A DNA stretch of 64,000 bases, taken from NCBI GenBank assembly GCA_003415625.1, contig PYIU01000003.1, positions 2,170,001-2,234,000 of the forward strand. The letters run 5' to 3'. The notes under the pieces are model-generated. The model had not been told where the DNA came from, searched no databases, and saw only the letters and a list, made by a program, of their open reading frames with translations. The translations under genes and the position numbers were made by a program. Below, piece by piece: positions 23,801 through 37,469 of this stretch. Each line of letters begins with the position of its first letter. Within the stretch, counting starts at the first letter, position 1. Origin of the DNA: Aquanectria penicillioides (lineage: Eukaryota > Ascomycota > Sordariomycetes > Hypocreales > Nectriaceae).

Positions 23801-26189
23801 TAGCTTTATATTGCAATAAGCTTAAATCTCTTGCCTTTATACCTTATAATTATTTCCTTAATATATATAATTTTACTATTAGCTATATTTAGGCTTTTAA
23901 ATTCTTTTATTAATACTTTATTTATTAATATATTTATAATAGTTTTTTCTATAAGGCTTTAATTAATACTATTAGTATTGCTATTAAATAATTAATAAAT
24001 ATCTCTTTTTATATTGCTTTTTAATTATTATTTTTATTTAATAATTAATTAAATACTTTTAGATTTAGTAATACTTTAATATTTAAATTTATAGCTTTTA
24101 AGCTTTTAATTAATTTAGCTAGCCCTTATATATTAAAATTGCCTTTAAAGAAAATAGTAAGTAAATTAATTGCAAATTTATTTAATAGTTTATTTTATAG
24201 TTACTATTTTGCAATTTAATGCTTTATTTTAAAGTAGATCTTCTCCTTTAGCGCTAACTTTAGTTTATATATATTTCTATAAAATAGGCTTACTTAATAA
24301 AATACTTTTTAATTTAGCTATTAATTTACTTTAAGTATATTAAGGCATTTATTATTGCCTTTATTAAATATATTAACCCCTTTATATATTATAAATGCAT
24401 TTAATTATATACTTTTATAGTTTTTATCTATAATAAATATATTTTTATTCTTTTTTATATATATATTTTAGTATTAAATTATATAAATAGCTACTATATT
24501 AATTATATTTAAAATAGTTAATTTAAATATAAATAGAGCTTTTTTTATAAATATTAACTAAAGGGTCTTTATAAAGGCCTTTATAACTTTCCTTTAAATA
24601 GTATAGATATTATTAATAAGTTTATTTAGCTATTAACTTTTACAATAGATTTTTTAGGTTAATTACTTATCTATAAATTATATATAGTTTTTTTATTAAT
24701 AGTATAATTAATAATTATTAATTAATTAAATAAATATAAAAAGTATTTAATTAAAAGCATAAAATAGGTTTTAATTAATAAAAATAATAGTTTTTAGCTT
24801 ATTTTTTAATATAAATTAATTAAATATAGTTTTTAATTTATTAATAATAGTTTAATAAATAGAAAATAGTATTATAAAATAATTAATTAAATATTTTTAT
24901 GCCCTTTAATACTATTACTATTATTATATTATTTTAATAACCTTAAAACTTAATTTATATTAAATATATTTTAATTTTTAAATTTTTTATAGATATTAAT
25001 ACTTTACTTTTTGCTATTTTTTATATATTTTTATTTATTTTTAAATAATTTTAATCCTTTTATTATAATTTTTAGGTATTTTTATTTTATTTTTATTGAT
25101 TTTTAATATAATTTTTAAAGTTTTTAAATAGATTTTTAGGAATTTTTAAAAATTTTAAAAATTTTTTTAAGGTTTTTTAGCTAATTTTTAGTTATTTTTA
25201 TTTAATTTTATTTAGTTTTATTATTTTTTTATTTACTTTTAATTACTTTTTATTTTACTTTTTTACTTTATTTTAAATAGCTTATTTTTTTTAATATAGT
25301 ATTAGTTTTAATATTTTTATTTCTTTTTTTTTATTTTTTAATACTTTTCCTTTAATAGTAATTTAGCTATTTTTAGCTTAATGCTATTATTAATTATTTA
25401 ATTAATTGCTTATTATATTTTAATACTATATTTATTAATTGCTATTTATTTTTAGAATTTAAACTTTAATAATTTCTTTAGGCTTAATATAGGTATATAT
25501 TATAATATTATTATTTAGGCTTTTTATAGCATTTAGATTAAGTTCTTTCTATTCTTATTATTTTATAGATTTAATTTATATTTAATTAAATGCTTTTCTT
25601 TTTCTTTTTATTTTTAATAGTACTTTTTAATTTATATTAAGAGTCTTTTTATTATCTCTATTTATTTATTATTTATTTTTATTTTCTATAAACTTTTTTA
25701 ATTAATTATTATAGATTGTATTAAAAAGCTTAACTTTATTTATAGTATTAAGGATATAACTTTTTATTTTATTAAATATATTAGTAATTCTATAAAGGCT
25801 TAATTAATATAGCTTTATCTTTATAATATAAAATATATTCTTTTAATTTTATATATTATACTAAAGAATTAAATCTTTAATAGTAAAAGGCTCTTTATAT
25901 AGCCTATATTAATTCTTTTTTATCTTTTTATTAGCAATTAACCTTTAAAATGCAGTTATTTATTGCCTAGCTTCTTTTATATTTTTTTGCTTTTACTTTA
26001 GGATTTTAATCCTTTATTTAAATAGGTCTTTAATAAAGGTTATATTATTCTATTTAATTAAATGCTATATAAACACTTTTACTTCTAAAGAAAGAATTAG
26101 CTTTTATTTATAGAGTAAATAAAAAGATAATCTTTTATATAAAGTATAAATAGCTGCTCTTTTAGTTAATAAAGCTATTAATAAAATAT

Positions 26190-26381
26190 TTATTTACTTT
26201 TCTTTTTCTTTACTTTTTTCTTTAGGAAACTTATTATAGTAGTATAACTACCTTTAATAAATCTATTTACTTTAGGGTTATAAATAAAAGTATTAATAAC
26301 TTTTATACTAAGGCTATTAAAATCTTTAAAAATCCCTTTTATAATCTCTTTTCTATTATTAATAATTACTTTTTTTAGCAT
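26190..26381 (-). pseudogene. Integrase core fragment, Ty3-like, of the 12.4-kb LTR element
   Basis: This 63-codon frame reads VIINNRKEIIKG, then KDFNSLSIKVINTFIYNP, then RFIKGSYTTIISFLKK. The order fits the integrase catalytic core of Ty3-type elements: a TD.G block with the second aspartate, an F...L.S.GI...T.YNP block, and N(G)..E.G H..I...L with the catalytic glutamate. Under G-to-A, TDNG has become INNR-like and the glutamate-glycine is K-G, so both catalytic positions are lost. The frame stays open because it has few glutamine and tryptophan codons. The fit is by eye to a degraded peptide, so the superfamily call is provisional. Confidence 0.5.
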
Positions 26382-29300
26382 TTTATATTAATAGTATAGT
26401 TTTTTAAGAAATTTTATAATATAATAACTATTTAATTTTAAAATTAGCTTAACTTCTATTTATCTATAAAGATTGCATTTAGCTTTTAATATAAATTTAA
26501 ATCCTTTATTAAAAGGTATATATTATTTATTAAAATAAATCTTTATTATTAAGTAAATAAACTTAATAAATATAAAGGCTTTTATTAATCTTTAAGGAAT
26601 ATATATTTAATATATTAAGTATTGCCTAATAGCTTTTATAATACTTCTTTTTATATTTTATTAATAGTACCTTTTAAAGAGAAGTATATAAGTAATATTG
26701 CAATTATAATGCCCTTTATTAATATAATATAATTTAATTAAATTCTTTTAAATATTTTCCTTCTTTATAATTAACTTTAAGTTGCCTTTTTATTTTTTAG
26801 CTTTAAGCTATAAATAGCTACCTTTTATAAAGTATTTTTTAGCCTTTAGCTATAAGTATTAGTAATTCTATAGGGTAATATCTATTAGCCTTTTTAATAA
26901 AAGTAAGTATTCCTTTAATTATAATAAGGATTTACTATAATTCTTTTTTAATTTTATTAATTTATTTTTAATTTTAATAATATTAAGATAAATATTTATA
27001 AACTCTTTAATATTACTTTTAGCCTTTTAATCTATTTAATTAAATGCTTTTAGACCTTTTTTAAATAATCTATTAGCTATATTATTTTTATTTTTAAAAA
27101 TATATTAAATAGTAAAGTTAAATAATAAAATATAATTAATCTATTAAATAATTATTATATTAAAAATATTATTAGCCTTACTATTAAATTAATAGACTAA
27201 AATTTAAAAATCTATTTTTAAGATAAAAAGCAATCTATATATATAGCTATAAAGGCATTTAATTCTATATAATATACCCTTATATTTAAGTTTAATAGTA
27301 TTATACCTTTATTTTATAGAAATCTAAAAACTAAATTTATATTTTATTAAATGCCTTTTTCTCTCTATTATTTATATTAATATAATACTTTAGCCTTTTT
27401 TACTAATATTAATTATAAAAATAATCTCTTTTAATCCTTTAAAAAGGTTTAATATTATTAAAATAGAAATAAAAATTATCTTTTCTTTAAGAACTACTAT
27501 AATATTAGCTTATTCCTTACTTTATATCTATATAGTATTCTTCTTTAATAATTAAGTAAAAGATCTAGTAATTTAAATATATCTTTTAATTTAAATTTAA
27601 TAGTAATCTATAATTTCTAAAAATGCTTTAACTTACTTTAAATTATAGTATCTTTTTTATTTATTAATCTTAATTACTTTTTTCTTTATTAGCTGCCTTT
27701 TAGCTATATTGCATAAATATTTAATAATAATTGCAATATATTAATAGAACTTTAACTTTCCTATAGAAATTATATATTTAAATAGCTTAATATTTAAAAG
27801 AGTTTTATTTAAATTAATTAAATGCTTTAAGATAAACCTTTATATATTAAAGAGTACTTTCTCCCTATTATATTTAATCTTTAGTCTTTTAATAGTAATA
27901 TTATTTAAAAAGGCTTAATAGACTTTTAGTAATAGATTAAAAAGGATTTTAATTATAATCCTTAAGAACTATACTATTAAATTAATTCCTTCTTACAGTA
28001 AGGTATATATTTTAAAAAGCTTTAGTAATATATTAAAAGTTATTAAATCTTAACTTTTCTTTACTAAAAAAATTTAATTATATTTTAAAAAGAAATTTAA
28101 AAGAGTTAAGATTTTATATATTTTAAATTTAGCTAAGAATTTATTAGCCTTTAAAGGAATTAATTTATTTTATATTATATATATATTATATCTTTTAGCT
28201 AAATTAATTAAATAAAGTTTATTATTCTTTTTTACTATTAGTATATATAGGTTTTAATAGGCAATATAAGATTTTTAAAGAATTTCTTTTTTTATTTAAG
28301 TTTTTAGTAATTTAATAACTTTCTTTTTTAATCCTTTAAGGATTAAAATGTTTTTAGTTTATTAGGCTTTATATTCTATTATTTTAATAATTTATAAAGG
28401 GGCCATTTTAGGGTTTAGCCTTTTATACTTCTTAAAATCTTAAATAAATATTGCCTTTTTATTATAAAGAATTTTTAATAAAATACTTCTTTCTTTTTTA
28501 ATAAGAATTCTTTTTATTTAATTAATTACTTTTTAAAGTCTTTCTATTTAATTAATTACTTTTTAAAGTCTTTCTTTATATAGTTTTAATCCTTTAGCTA
28601 TTTTAAAGAATTTAGGTATTAAGAGCTTTAAGTACTTAAACTTTTCTTTAAGGTCTCTCTTTACTTCCTTTTACTTTTTCTCCTTTTAATATAGATCCCC
28701 TTTAGGGATAGATCTATTTAATAAAATATTATTTTTAAAATATATTTTATTAGCTTTTTATTTATATATTATATTAATAAATACTATCTTTTTTTTTTAG
28801 TATATAGCTAACTATAGCTTTTTCTTTACCTTTATTATCTCTATATAATTAACCTTTAATTAATTTTTAACTATTAATTAAATTACTATTTTTATTAATA
28901 CTTTATTTAATTATTTAATTAAATACTTATTATTATCTTTTTTTAGACTTTATAATTCTATTAATTTAAAAGAACTTTAGGAATTTATCTTTAATTGCCT
29001 TAAGTAGTTTTTATATTTCTTAAGATATTTTATTTAATATTTCTAGCAATAAGCATAATAATCTTAATTAAGCTAAATTAATATTATAGAAGTATTTCTC
29101 CTTTTAGAGATATATAATTAAATGTAACTTTAGTAGCCTTAATAAAGGGCATTTTTAAAATAAAAGGAATAGAAATATATTCTTTTAAAGCAATATAAAA
29201 TCTTTATATTATTTAAATATTTTTAAAAAATAGCTTAATATTTACTTCTTTATGCATTTAGATTTAATTATTAAAGTAAAATATAATAAAAGCTTTTATA

Positions 29301-32300
29301 GGCTTTACTTTTAGCTTATATTTTTATACTATTTTATTAAAAATAATATTTCCTTTTAATTTAAAATTTACTAAAGCTTTTTAAATTATTTTATTAAGGT
29401 TATTTAACTTTATTTAGATTTTTAATAGTTTTTAATATTAAGCTAAAGTTCTTTAATACTATTAATTTAAAATATTTATATAGACTATTAAATGCATTTA
29501 ATTAAATATAACCTTTTCCCCTTTAGTTATTATATAGCTAATATTAACTTTATTAATATTTCTTTAATCCTTAATAAAGTATTCTTTAGGTAATAGTATA
29601 TAATATAGTTTAAATTCCTTTTTAACTAATATATTATTAATACTATATTACTTAATAATATAATTAAAGTACTTTTTTAAGAATATTGCTTTTAAATTAT
29701 TAATTATAATTAAATTAATAGCTTATTAAATTTATCTCTTTTTAAATAAAGGTTTAAGTTTTATCTATTTAATTTCTTTTATTCCCTTTATATAATTAAA
29801 AACTATTTTTAAAATATTATTATTTAAAAGAGAGTTAAAAGTAATTAAGTCTTTAATAGTTATTTAAACTTTTAATTTTATTACTTTTTTATATATTTAT
29901 CTTTTTATTTAAATAACTTTAAGTATTTAATTAAAAGCATTTTAATTCTTTTCTTTAAGGATAATATTAATAATCTTTTTATTTTTAATAAGTTTTTTAT
30001 TTATAATTTAAATAGAAAATTAAATTCCTTTTTTCTTTTTTTAATTAATTAATTTCTCTTTTAATTCTACTTTTATATATTTTATAGTATTAGTTTTTAA
30101 TATAATATTAGCAATAAAAGAATTATTAATTAATTCTATAGCTTAATTATTAATAAAAATGCAATTAACTTTAGGTTTTTAGGTCTTTTTAAAGGTATTT
30201 TTATTAAATATTAAAGAGCTATACTTTAGTTAGTTAATATACTTAAAGAAGTCTTTAATTAAATACTTCTCTTTTTTAGTAATTTATTATTTTTATGCAT
30301 TTAGCTTATCTATTATTATAACTTTAGCTTAGCTATAAATCTTAAAGGTAAGGAATTTTAAAATCTATAAAATAATTATTTTTTTTATTTCTCTTTTAAT
30401 AGTAAGCTTATATATTAGTTTTAAGGGTAATAAGAGTTTCTATTGCCTTATTTAAATAAAGCTAGTATTGCTATTATAGTCTATAAATCCCTTTCTTCTA
30501 TCTTCTATAAGAAGTAAGCAATAATTTAAAAAATGCCTTACTTTTATATAATAGAAGCACTTTAAATCTTTATTATAATTTATATTAATATAAAAGTTAT
30601 AATAGGGATATATATAATTAAATTCTTTTATTTAATTAAGCTTATTTTTAATTAATAATAATAATTCTATTTTTAATTAATTAATCTTTTAGTATATAAT
30701 CTTTTTTAATTTTTAAATTTTATTTATAATATTTTAAATTATATTAATTTATAGCTTTTTTATTCCTTTAGTAAAAAGACTTAATTTCCCTTTTAAGCTT
30801 TAAATAGAATTAAAGAACTTAAGCTTTTAATACTAAAGCTAATTTTAATAAGCAAAAGGTTTTTTAGTTTTCCTAAAGTATCTAAAGTTATTATTTTTCT
30901 TTTCTATTTAAAAGATTTAAATTCCTTTTTTAGCATTAAGGAAGTTTTTAATTAATTTAATTATTTTTTTATACTTTATTGCTCTTAAGGTATTTAAGTG
31001 CTTCTCTTTTTATTAATAAATATTAATAATAATATTTTTTAGCATTATATTATAAATAGCTTAAGCCTATACTATAAAAGCCTTTTAGCTAATAGAATCT
31101 ACTTTTTTATTAAGTTAGATATACTTTATAAACTATTAAAAAATAACTTTATATTTTATAAATTAAATTAAAGTTATATTTATTTACTAAAGCTTATTTT
31201 TAAATAGATTTAATTAATTTAAATTTTAATACTTAAAGGTTTTTAAGAGGTTTTACTTTATAATAGGCTAATTATTGCCTTTTAGTAAGTTTATAATATC
31301 TTAAGATACTTTAAAGGTTATATAGTATATTAGAGCTTTACCCTTTATATTATTTATAACTCTTTAGCTAATTATAAATCTATTATATAATTTAAGAAAA
31401 TATATAATATTCCTTTTATTGAAAATTATATTAAGCAATTAAATAAAAGTAATAGTTATTTTTATTATTTTAGCTAATATATTTAGTTTATTTTCTTTAG
31501 GAATATTAATATTAATAGTATTAATTAATTTAAAAAGAATAGTTAAAGATTATTAATTATATTAATTCTTTTTGCTTTTAATAAGGCTAAAGGGGTTAAT
31601 TATATTTAATTAAATATTCTTTTTATTTTTTTATTTAAGAGTATTAATAAATTATAGTTATTAAGGTTCTTATAATAAATATTTTAATATATATATATAA
31701 AGAAGTATAGACTAGCTATCTAACTCTTAGGGTTATAAATTACAATAAAATAATATATATATATAATAAAAAAATAAAATAATAAAATAAATTAAAATAT
31801 ATACTAAAATATTTAAAAAAAAATAAAGAAAAGGGATTATAGTATTATATTTAATAAAGCTTTATTTTAATAAATTTAAACTAGCTTTTTAAAGTTAATA
31901 ATAATAAATAAAGTAATTAATTAAAATAGTAATAAATATAAGTATATGCCCTTTTGCTAAAGTTTAAAGATTAATAAAAATAATAAAAATTTCCTATTCT
32001 TAATAATTAATTAAGAGTTAAGTTATTCCCTTCTTTTTTTTTATTTCCTTTTTTAATTTATATATTAAGCTTTTAATAGTCTTAAGTATATTCTTATATT
32101 TAAAAGTATTTAATTAAATGCTTATATATTATTTATATTATTATTTTGCCTTATATACCTTTATGCTAATATATTAGCACTATATTAAATTATTAAATTT
32201 TTCTATAGATCTACTTTAGCTATAATAATAGGTTTTCTTTTTTTAGAATGCAAACTTATATAAATATGTTTATTTACTTTTAGTATTATTTTTAATTCTA

Positions 32301-32488
32301 GCGCTTTTCTATTTTTATAAAAATAATAGGTTTTTTAGTATTTAGGAATTTCTAGATCTTTATAATTAATTATCTACTACTTCTTTAGGTTTTTAATAAT
32401 AGCTTAAAAGTATTACTAAAGAGTTTAATTAAATACTTTAATATCTTTTTAAATAATTTAAAGGCTTTGCTTTATTATAACCTTTAAA

Positions 32489-32871
32489 TATATTAATAGA
32501 TAGAAATACTAGCTAAAATATATACCCTACCTAAAAGGGTATAAAGTAAGTAAGTTTAATTAAAGATTAAATAGCCTTTTTAAGTAGCTATAAATAACTT
32601 AAAAGAGTATTAAAGCATTTAATTAAATGCTTTAAAGTATCCCTTAAAGAAAAGAAAGGAAAAATATTAGGCAAAAAGTTATAAATAAAGTAATATTATA
32701 AGGGGCTGCATTAAGACTTTAATAGAGTCTAAATGTAAGGAATTTAGAATTTTAAAAATAAAAATTAATTAAAGAAAACTGCTTATTTATTTTCTATATC
32801 TTTAAGGTCCCTTTTATCTTTTTAACTAACTTAATAATAAATTGATCTATATTACTTTAGACTCTAACTTA
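32489..32871 (-). repeat. Right LTR (5' LTR of the minus-strand element), 383 bp
   Basis: It starts TATATTAATAG, the mutated form of TGTATTAATGG, and ends CTAACTTA. The palindrome GCATTTAATTAAATGC is at 32615-32630. No primer-binding site could be matched to a tRNA just inside it. Confidence 0.93.
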
Positions 32872-32875
32872 CTAG
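32872..32875. repeat. Right target-site duplication of the LTR element
   Basis: CTAG, directly followed by CTATTAAGCTAT, continues LINE copy 2 exactly as in copies 1, 4 and 5. Confidence 0.75.
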
Positions 32876-33650
32876 CTATTAAGCTATATTTAGTTTAAAA
32901 TATATCTATTTTTATACTATCTTTACCTTTTAGTAACTTTTCTATTTAAGCACTTTAATCTCTCTATTAAAAGGGAAGTTAATATATTTAAAAAAACCCT
33001 TTTTAAAAGAGGGAAAAAACCAGCCTACTATATAAATAATATACTAAAGCCTACCCCTTTAATAGCTAGGTCTTTACCTTAGCTCTATTTTAATTCTAAA
33101 CCTTATCTCTATTTACTGCTATATTTAATTTATATTTGCCTATTTTAGTAACTTTATTTACTTTAAGTCTATATTCTTTTTAGGAGATATAAGATCTATT
33201 TTATCTTTTTTACTATTCTTTTTACTATTTTTCTTTTTATCCTTAAGAAAGTATATAAGAAAAGAAAAAGAAAAAAGAAAATAGGCATACTTATAAAGAT
33301 TAAAAAATAATAATAGCAATACTTAAATAGCTAGCAGCCAGCCAGCCGCTAGCTAGCGCTAGATTAATGCCTTACTTCTTATAATAGGCCTATAGTATAG
33401 ATAATTTAGGCCTATTATAGGCCTTACTTTTACTTTATTTATTAATTCTATAATTAGGCAAATAGAATATCTTAATAATAGCACTAAACTAACTTTTAAT
33501 TTAATGCTTCTCTATAGAGGATCTATATTAAGTTTAATATTATATTAAATAAAGGTTTTTATTTTATTAATATAGTTTTTTTTCCTTTATTTATATAGTA
33601 TAAAAACACTATTTACCTTATAGGTCTATAAAGTATTAATAATAAATAAA

Positions 33651-33662
33651 TAATATAATATA
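33651..33662. repeat. Right target-site duplication of LINE copy 2
   Basis: TAATATAATATA is followed by GCTAACTATTTTAATAG, which resumes minus-strand copy 3. Confidence 0.75.
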
Positions 33663-36600
33663 GCTAACTATTTTAATAGTATTTTATATTAGTATTAAAG
33701 TATATTTATTTTAAAAACTCTTTTTTAAAAAGAAACCCTTAAAGTTTAATGCATTTTATTTATATTTAAGTAAATAAAAAACTTTTATACTTTTTAAATT
33801 CTTTATATAAATAAATAGTTTTCTTTTTTATATAAAATAAAAAGATTTTAGCTATTTTTATTTTATTATTTATATACTATTTATAAAACTTATATTTAAT
33901 TTAGCTTTATTAATATCTTTAATTAATTAATATTTAATTTTTAATTAACTTTTAGTTCTTTTTATATTTTCTATTAAAAAGCTAATTAATAAATTACTTT
34001 TTATATTTTTATATTAATTTATATTAAAAGCTATTATAATAATAATAATAAATTTAAGATATTATTAATATAATTATAATAAAAATAAGTTTTTAATTTT
34101 TTAAGCTTATAATTAATCTTAAAATTAAATAAATTATTTATTAAAATATATATTAAATAAAAGAATCTTAAGCTTACTTTTTAATAATTTAATTAAAATA
34201 GTTTTATAGCTCTTTTTAATAATATAAAAAGCTTAAGTTTATTTAATAAATAAAGGTTTAGCAATTCCTTTAGGGTTATTATTTCTTTTTATAAAGAAAT
34301 AATATATATTAATACTATAAATAATTATAAATTTAATTATATATATATATATTATATATATAGCCTTAAGGTTCACTCTTTATATACTTACTATAAAGGC
34401 AATAAAGGCCTACCTTTAGCGCTTAAGTTTTCCTTTAAGCTTAAAAATATATAGGCCTTATAGCAGTTTTCTATATAGCTATAGCCTAAAAAATTAATAG
34501 AATTTTTATAATTAAATTATATTATAAATAAAAATTAATTAAACTTAATATTTTTAATATTAATAAAAGAAATAAAAAAGCTAAACTTTAATAAATTTAA
34601 AGGTTATATTATTAATAAAGGCCTAAAATATATAAACTGCCTATATAGCTTTAAGTTAAGCTTAAGTCTTTATTATATCTTTTTTAAATATAAATATATT
34701 TATATTATTAATAAATTTACTTATTATAATTCTAAAGATTTCCTTAAGTATTATATAAAGCCTTAATATAAATAGAATAAAAAGAATAAAGAAAAGCAAT
34801 AAGCCTTATAAAATACTAACTTTAATGCTATAAAGTTTAAATAATTTACTATTAAATTAAAAGTATATTATATATTTAAATAAATAGTTAAAAAGCTAAA
34901 TTAATAATTATTATAAATAGCCTTAATTATAAAGAGTAGCTATAAGCCTTTTATAGTTAATTAAATTAAAGGCTATAGTAAAATTTAATTAAAGAAAGAA
35001 TGCTATTTTATTATAAGTCTATATTATATATATTGCTTTTATTATAATTATAAAGGCTAGCTTTATAGACCTTTAAGGCCTATTTTTTATTTAGCTATTA
35101 AAAAGTATATTTAAATTTTTTAGCTATTATTACTATTTATTAAGCTATTATTAACTCTATTACTTTATTAATAATATTAAAAAGAAAAATAGATCTTTAT
35201 TTAAATAGTATATATTTTTAGGCTATTATTTTATTTAATTTAAAAATAATAATAGTAATTATATAATAAAAGCATTATAGAAAATATTTAAATATAATAC
35301 TTATATTAATTATAATAATAAAGGCTTTTAAAAAAGGCCTATTATATATTTTAAAGAAGCTAATTAAAAATCTTTTATTACTAAAAGCTTTTTATAATTA
35401 AATTTTAAAAAATAAATATATTAATTTATAAAGTTTAATATAGTTTTATAGTAAGTCTTTAATATTTTATAGCATTTAATTTATATTTATTAATTATATT
35501 ATAAAATTTATTATAATAGATTTAATATTTTAATTATTTACTTAAAGTTTTAAAAAGAAGTATTTTATTAATATAATTGCCTTTTTAATATAGCTAATAG
35601 CTAAAAAATCTTACTTAAAGTAATTAAAAGAAAAGAACTATAATAAAGCTAAAGCAATATTACTTTAAAGCTATATCTATTTCTTTAGGTTTTAAAGTTT
35701 CTTTTAGCTATTAATACCTTTTTTTATTTTATATTAAATAAAATATTATATTAAGCTATATATTTTATTTAAGCTATATATATCTTTTGCTTATTGCCTA
35801 CCTTTTATAGTTTTAATTAATTAATTAATATACTATTATATTATATATATCTTTATATATATTTAAGTTAATAAATAGTCTTTATAATAAGCTAATTCTA
35901 TTAATTATTATAATTAGGCTTAAATTACTTTTATATTAAAGTAATATATTAAGTAATTTAATGCAATCCTTAAGTTAGCTATTTAACTGCCTATTTTAAT
36001 TATTATATAAAAGTAATCTTACTTAAAGTTTAATAGAGAGTAATTTATACTTTAAGCTTAGCCTTTTTAAGGTTTATTATATATTAATTAAATGCTATAA
36101 GCTAAAGGTTTAAAAAAGGGAATAATAATATATTTATAATAGATTTAATATATATTTACTATAAGATATAATTAAAGCTATTTAAATTATAATTAAAGCT
36201 TAAATAAATAATATTATTATTTCTTAAGGCTTAAGCTAAATTAAAAGTATTATTTTTAATATTATTTACTTTTTAAATTACTATTCTATAAAGTATTATT
36301 AAGGCTATATTTAATTATTATATTTTTATTAAAAAGCTTAAACTATATAAAGTAATTTTATTATAGTAGTTTTATATTAAATAATATAAATTAAAGTTAT
36401 TAATTATAATTATTTTAAAGGCTAATATAAAGTTAGCTAAAGTATATATTACTTTTAAGTTTTTTTTATCTTTTAATAGTTATATATTACTATTATTTTT
36501 ATATAATAATATTTAAAATTAAGATTAATTTAGTTTTTTTTTATATAATAAATTTAAGTTTTTAATCTATATTATTTATATATATAAAGAGCTATATAGC

Positions 36601-36830
36601 TTAAATAATAAATTATAATATAATTTAATCTTTTAGAGTTTATTAAAATATTAATTCTTTAATTTTTAGTTAGTTTTAAAAGCATTATTGCATTATATTT
36701 ATTATACATATATAGTGCTTAATAAATTAACTTAAGGCAATAATATATATTTTAAAATAAAATCTATATTAATTAAATATAAATATAAGGATTAATTTAA
36801 TAAATAATAATAATAAAGTATAAATACTAA
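33663..36830 (-). pseudogene. LINE ORF2 (endonuclease and reverse transcriptase), copy 3
   Basis: On the minus strand the endonuclease motif at about 36370-36398 reads NFNLYYLI, so even the aspartate that copies 2, 4 and 5 keep is lost. Reverse transcriptase motif C at 34704-34715 reads FINN for FADD. The endonuclease and motif C codons are 1683 nt apart, the same as in copy 5, so the ancestral reading frame length is preserved although stops are everywhere. The C-terminal zinc-knuckle codons are cut at 33663 by the insertion of LINE copy 2; the last part of ORF2 continues at about 15450-15540. Confidence 0.83.
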
Positions 36831-36879
36831 AAAAAAAAAAGCATTAAATAAAATGCAATATTATTTATTAATAGATTTT

Positions 36880-37411
36880 AAAGATTAATTAATTCTTTTA
36901 ATAAGGAAAAAAACTATAAAAAAAGGATTTTTAAAAAAGCCTTTTTATTATATATAAAGAATATTTTATTATATTAAGGTATATTCTTTATATTTTATTT
37001 ATTATTTATAGTATTCTTCTTTTATATAAATTTAATACTTTTTTATTATAAAATAAATATAGCTTTAGGCTAAATAATCTTTATAGTATAAAATATAATA
37101 ATAAAGAATTTTTTCCCTTTTAATAAAGCAATTATTATATATTAAGCTACTATATTAGCTATAACTTAAAATAAATTAATAGTTTCTTATAATATAGCTA
37201 TATTTATAGTATTAAAAGCATTAAGTAAGTTTTAGTTTTTTTTAAAGGGTTTATAATTATAAAGCTTAATATTAAAAAGTAATTTATTATTATATAAACT
37301 ATTAGCTTCTTTAATTAATAAAATATACAAAATTAAGTTTATTTTTATTATAATACTATTTTAGGCCTATATAGACTTTATTTTATTAACTTTTAAAATA
37401 TTAATATTATT
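36880..37411 (-). pseudogene. LINE ORF1 3' part with CCHC knuckle, copy 3
   Basis: This is the complement of the ORF1 end of copy 4. The knuckle lies at about 37180-37222. LINE copy 4 is inserted at 37412-37425, splitting ORF1; the 5' half is at 44086-45005. Stops are dense and no ligand set is complete. Confidence 0.7.
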
Positions 37412-37425
37412 AATAGTTTTAATAA
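37412..37425. repeat. Left target-site duplication of LINE copy 4
   Basis: AATAGTTTTAATAA is identical to 44072-44085. Confidence 0.92.
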
Positions 37426-37469
37426 CAAAAAAAACAAAAAAAAAACAAAAAAAAAATATAATAACACTT

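Larger units (their letters stand above)
20435..32871 (-). mobile_element. 12.4-kb LTR retrotransposon, probably Ty3-like, RIP-degraded
   Basis: Two 383-bp direct repeats (20435-20817 and 32489-32871) bound an insertion that splits LINE copy 2 and is flanked by CTAG. A pyrimidine run next to the left LTR (20818-20826, complement AAAAAAAGA) is placed as a polypurine tract for a minus-strand element. The plus strand is T-rich throughout, and the integrase-like frame at 26190-26381 is on the minus strand. The 5' end is therefore on the right. At 12,437 bp it is long for a fungal LTR element. About 5.4 kb lies between the integrase trace and the 3' LTR, with no recognised content. Reverse transcriptase motifs were searched for by eye and not found with confidence. 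The superfamily rests on the integrase fragment. Confidence 0.85.
15553..33650 (+). mobile_element. LINE copy 2, split by a 12.4-kb LTR element and carrying a 1-kb deletion
   Basis: The LINE body runs 15553-20434 and resumes at 32876-33650. The break falls in GCTAG/CTATTAAG just after ORF2, where copies 1, 4 and 5 are continuous. About 1 kb of the 3' region present in copy 5 (about 53343-54341) is missing here at a junction near 33247-33250, so the TAT microsatellite is absent. The element begins with ORF1 sequence at about 15571 and ends with an AATAAATAAA tail at about 33640. It is heavily mutated. Confidence 0.88.
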
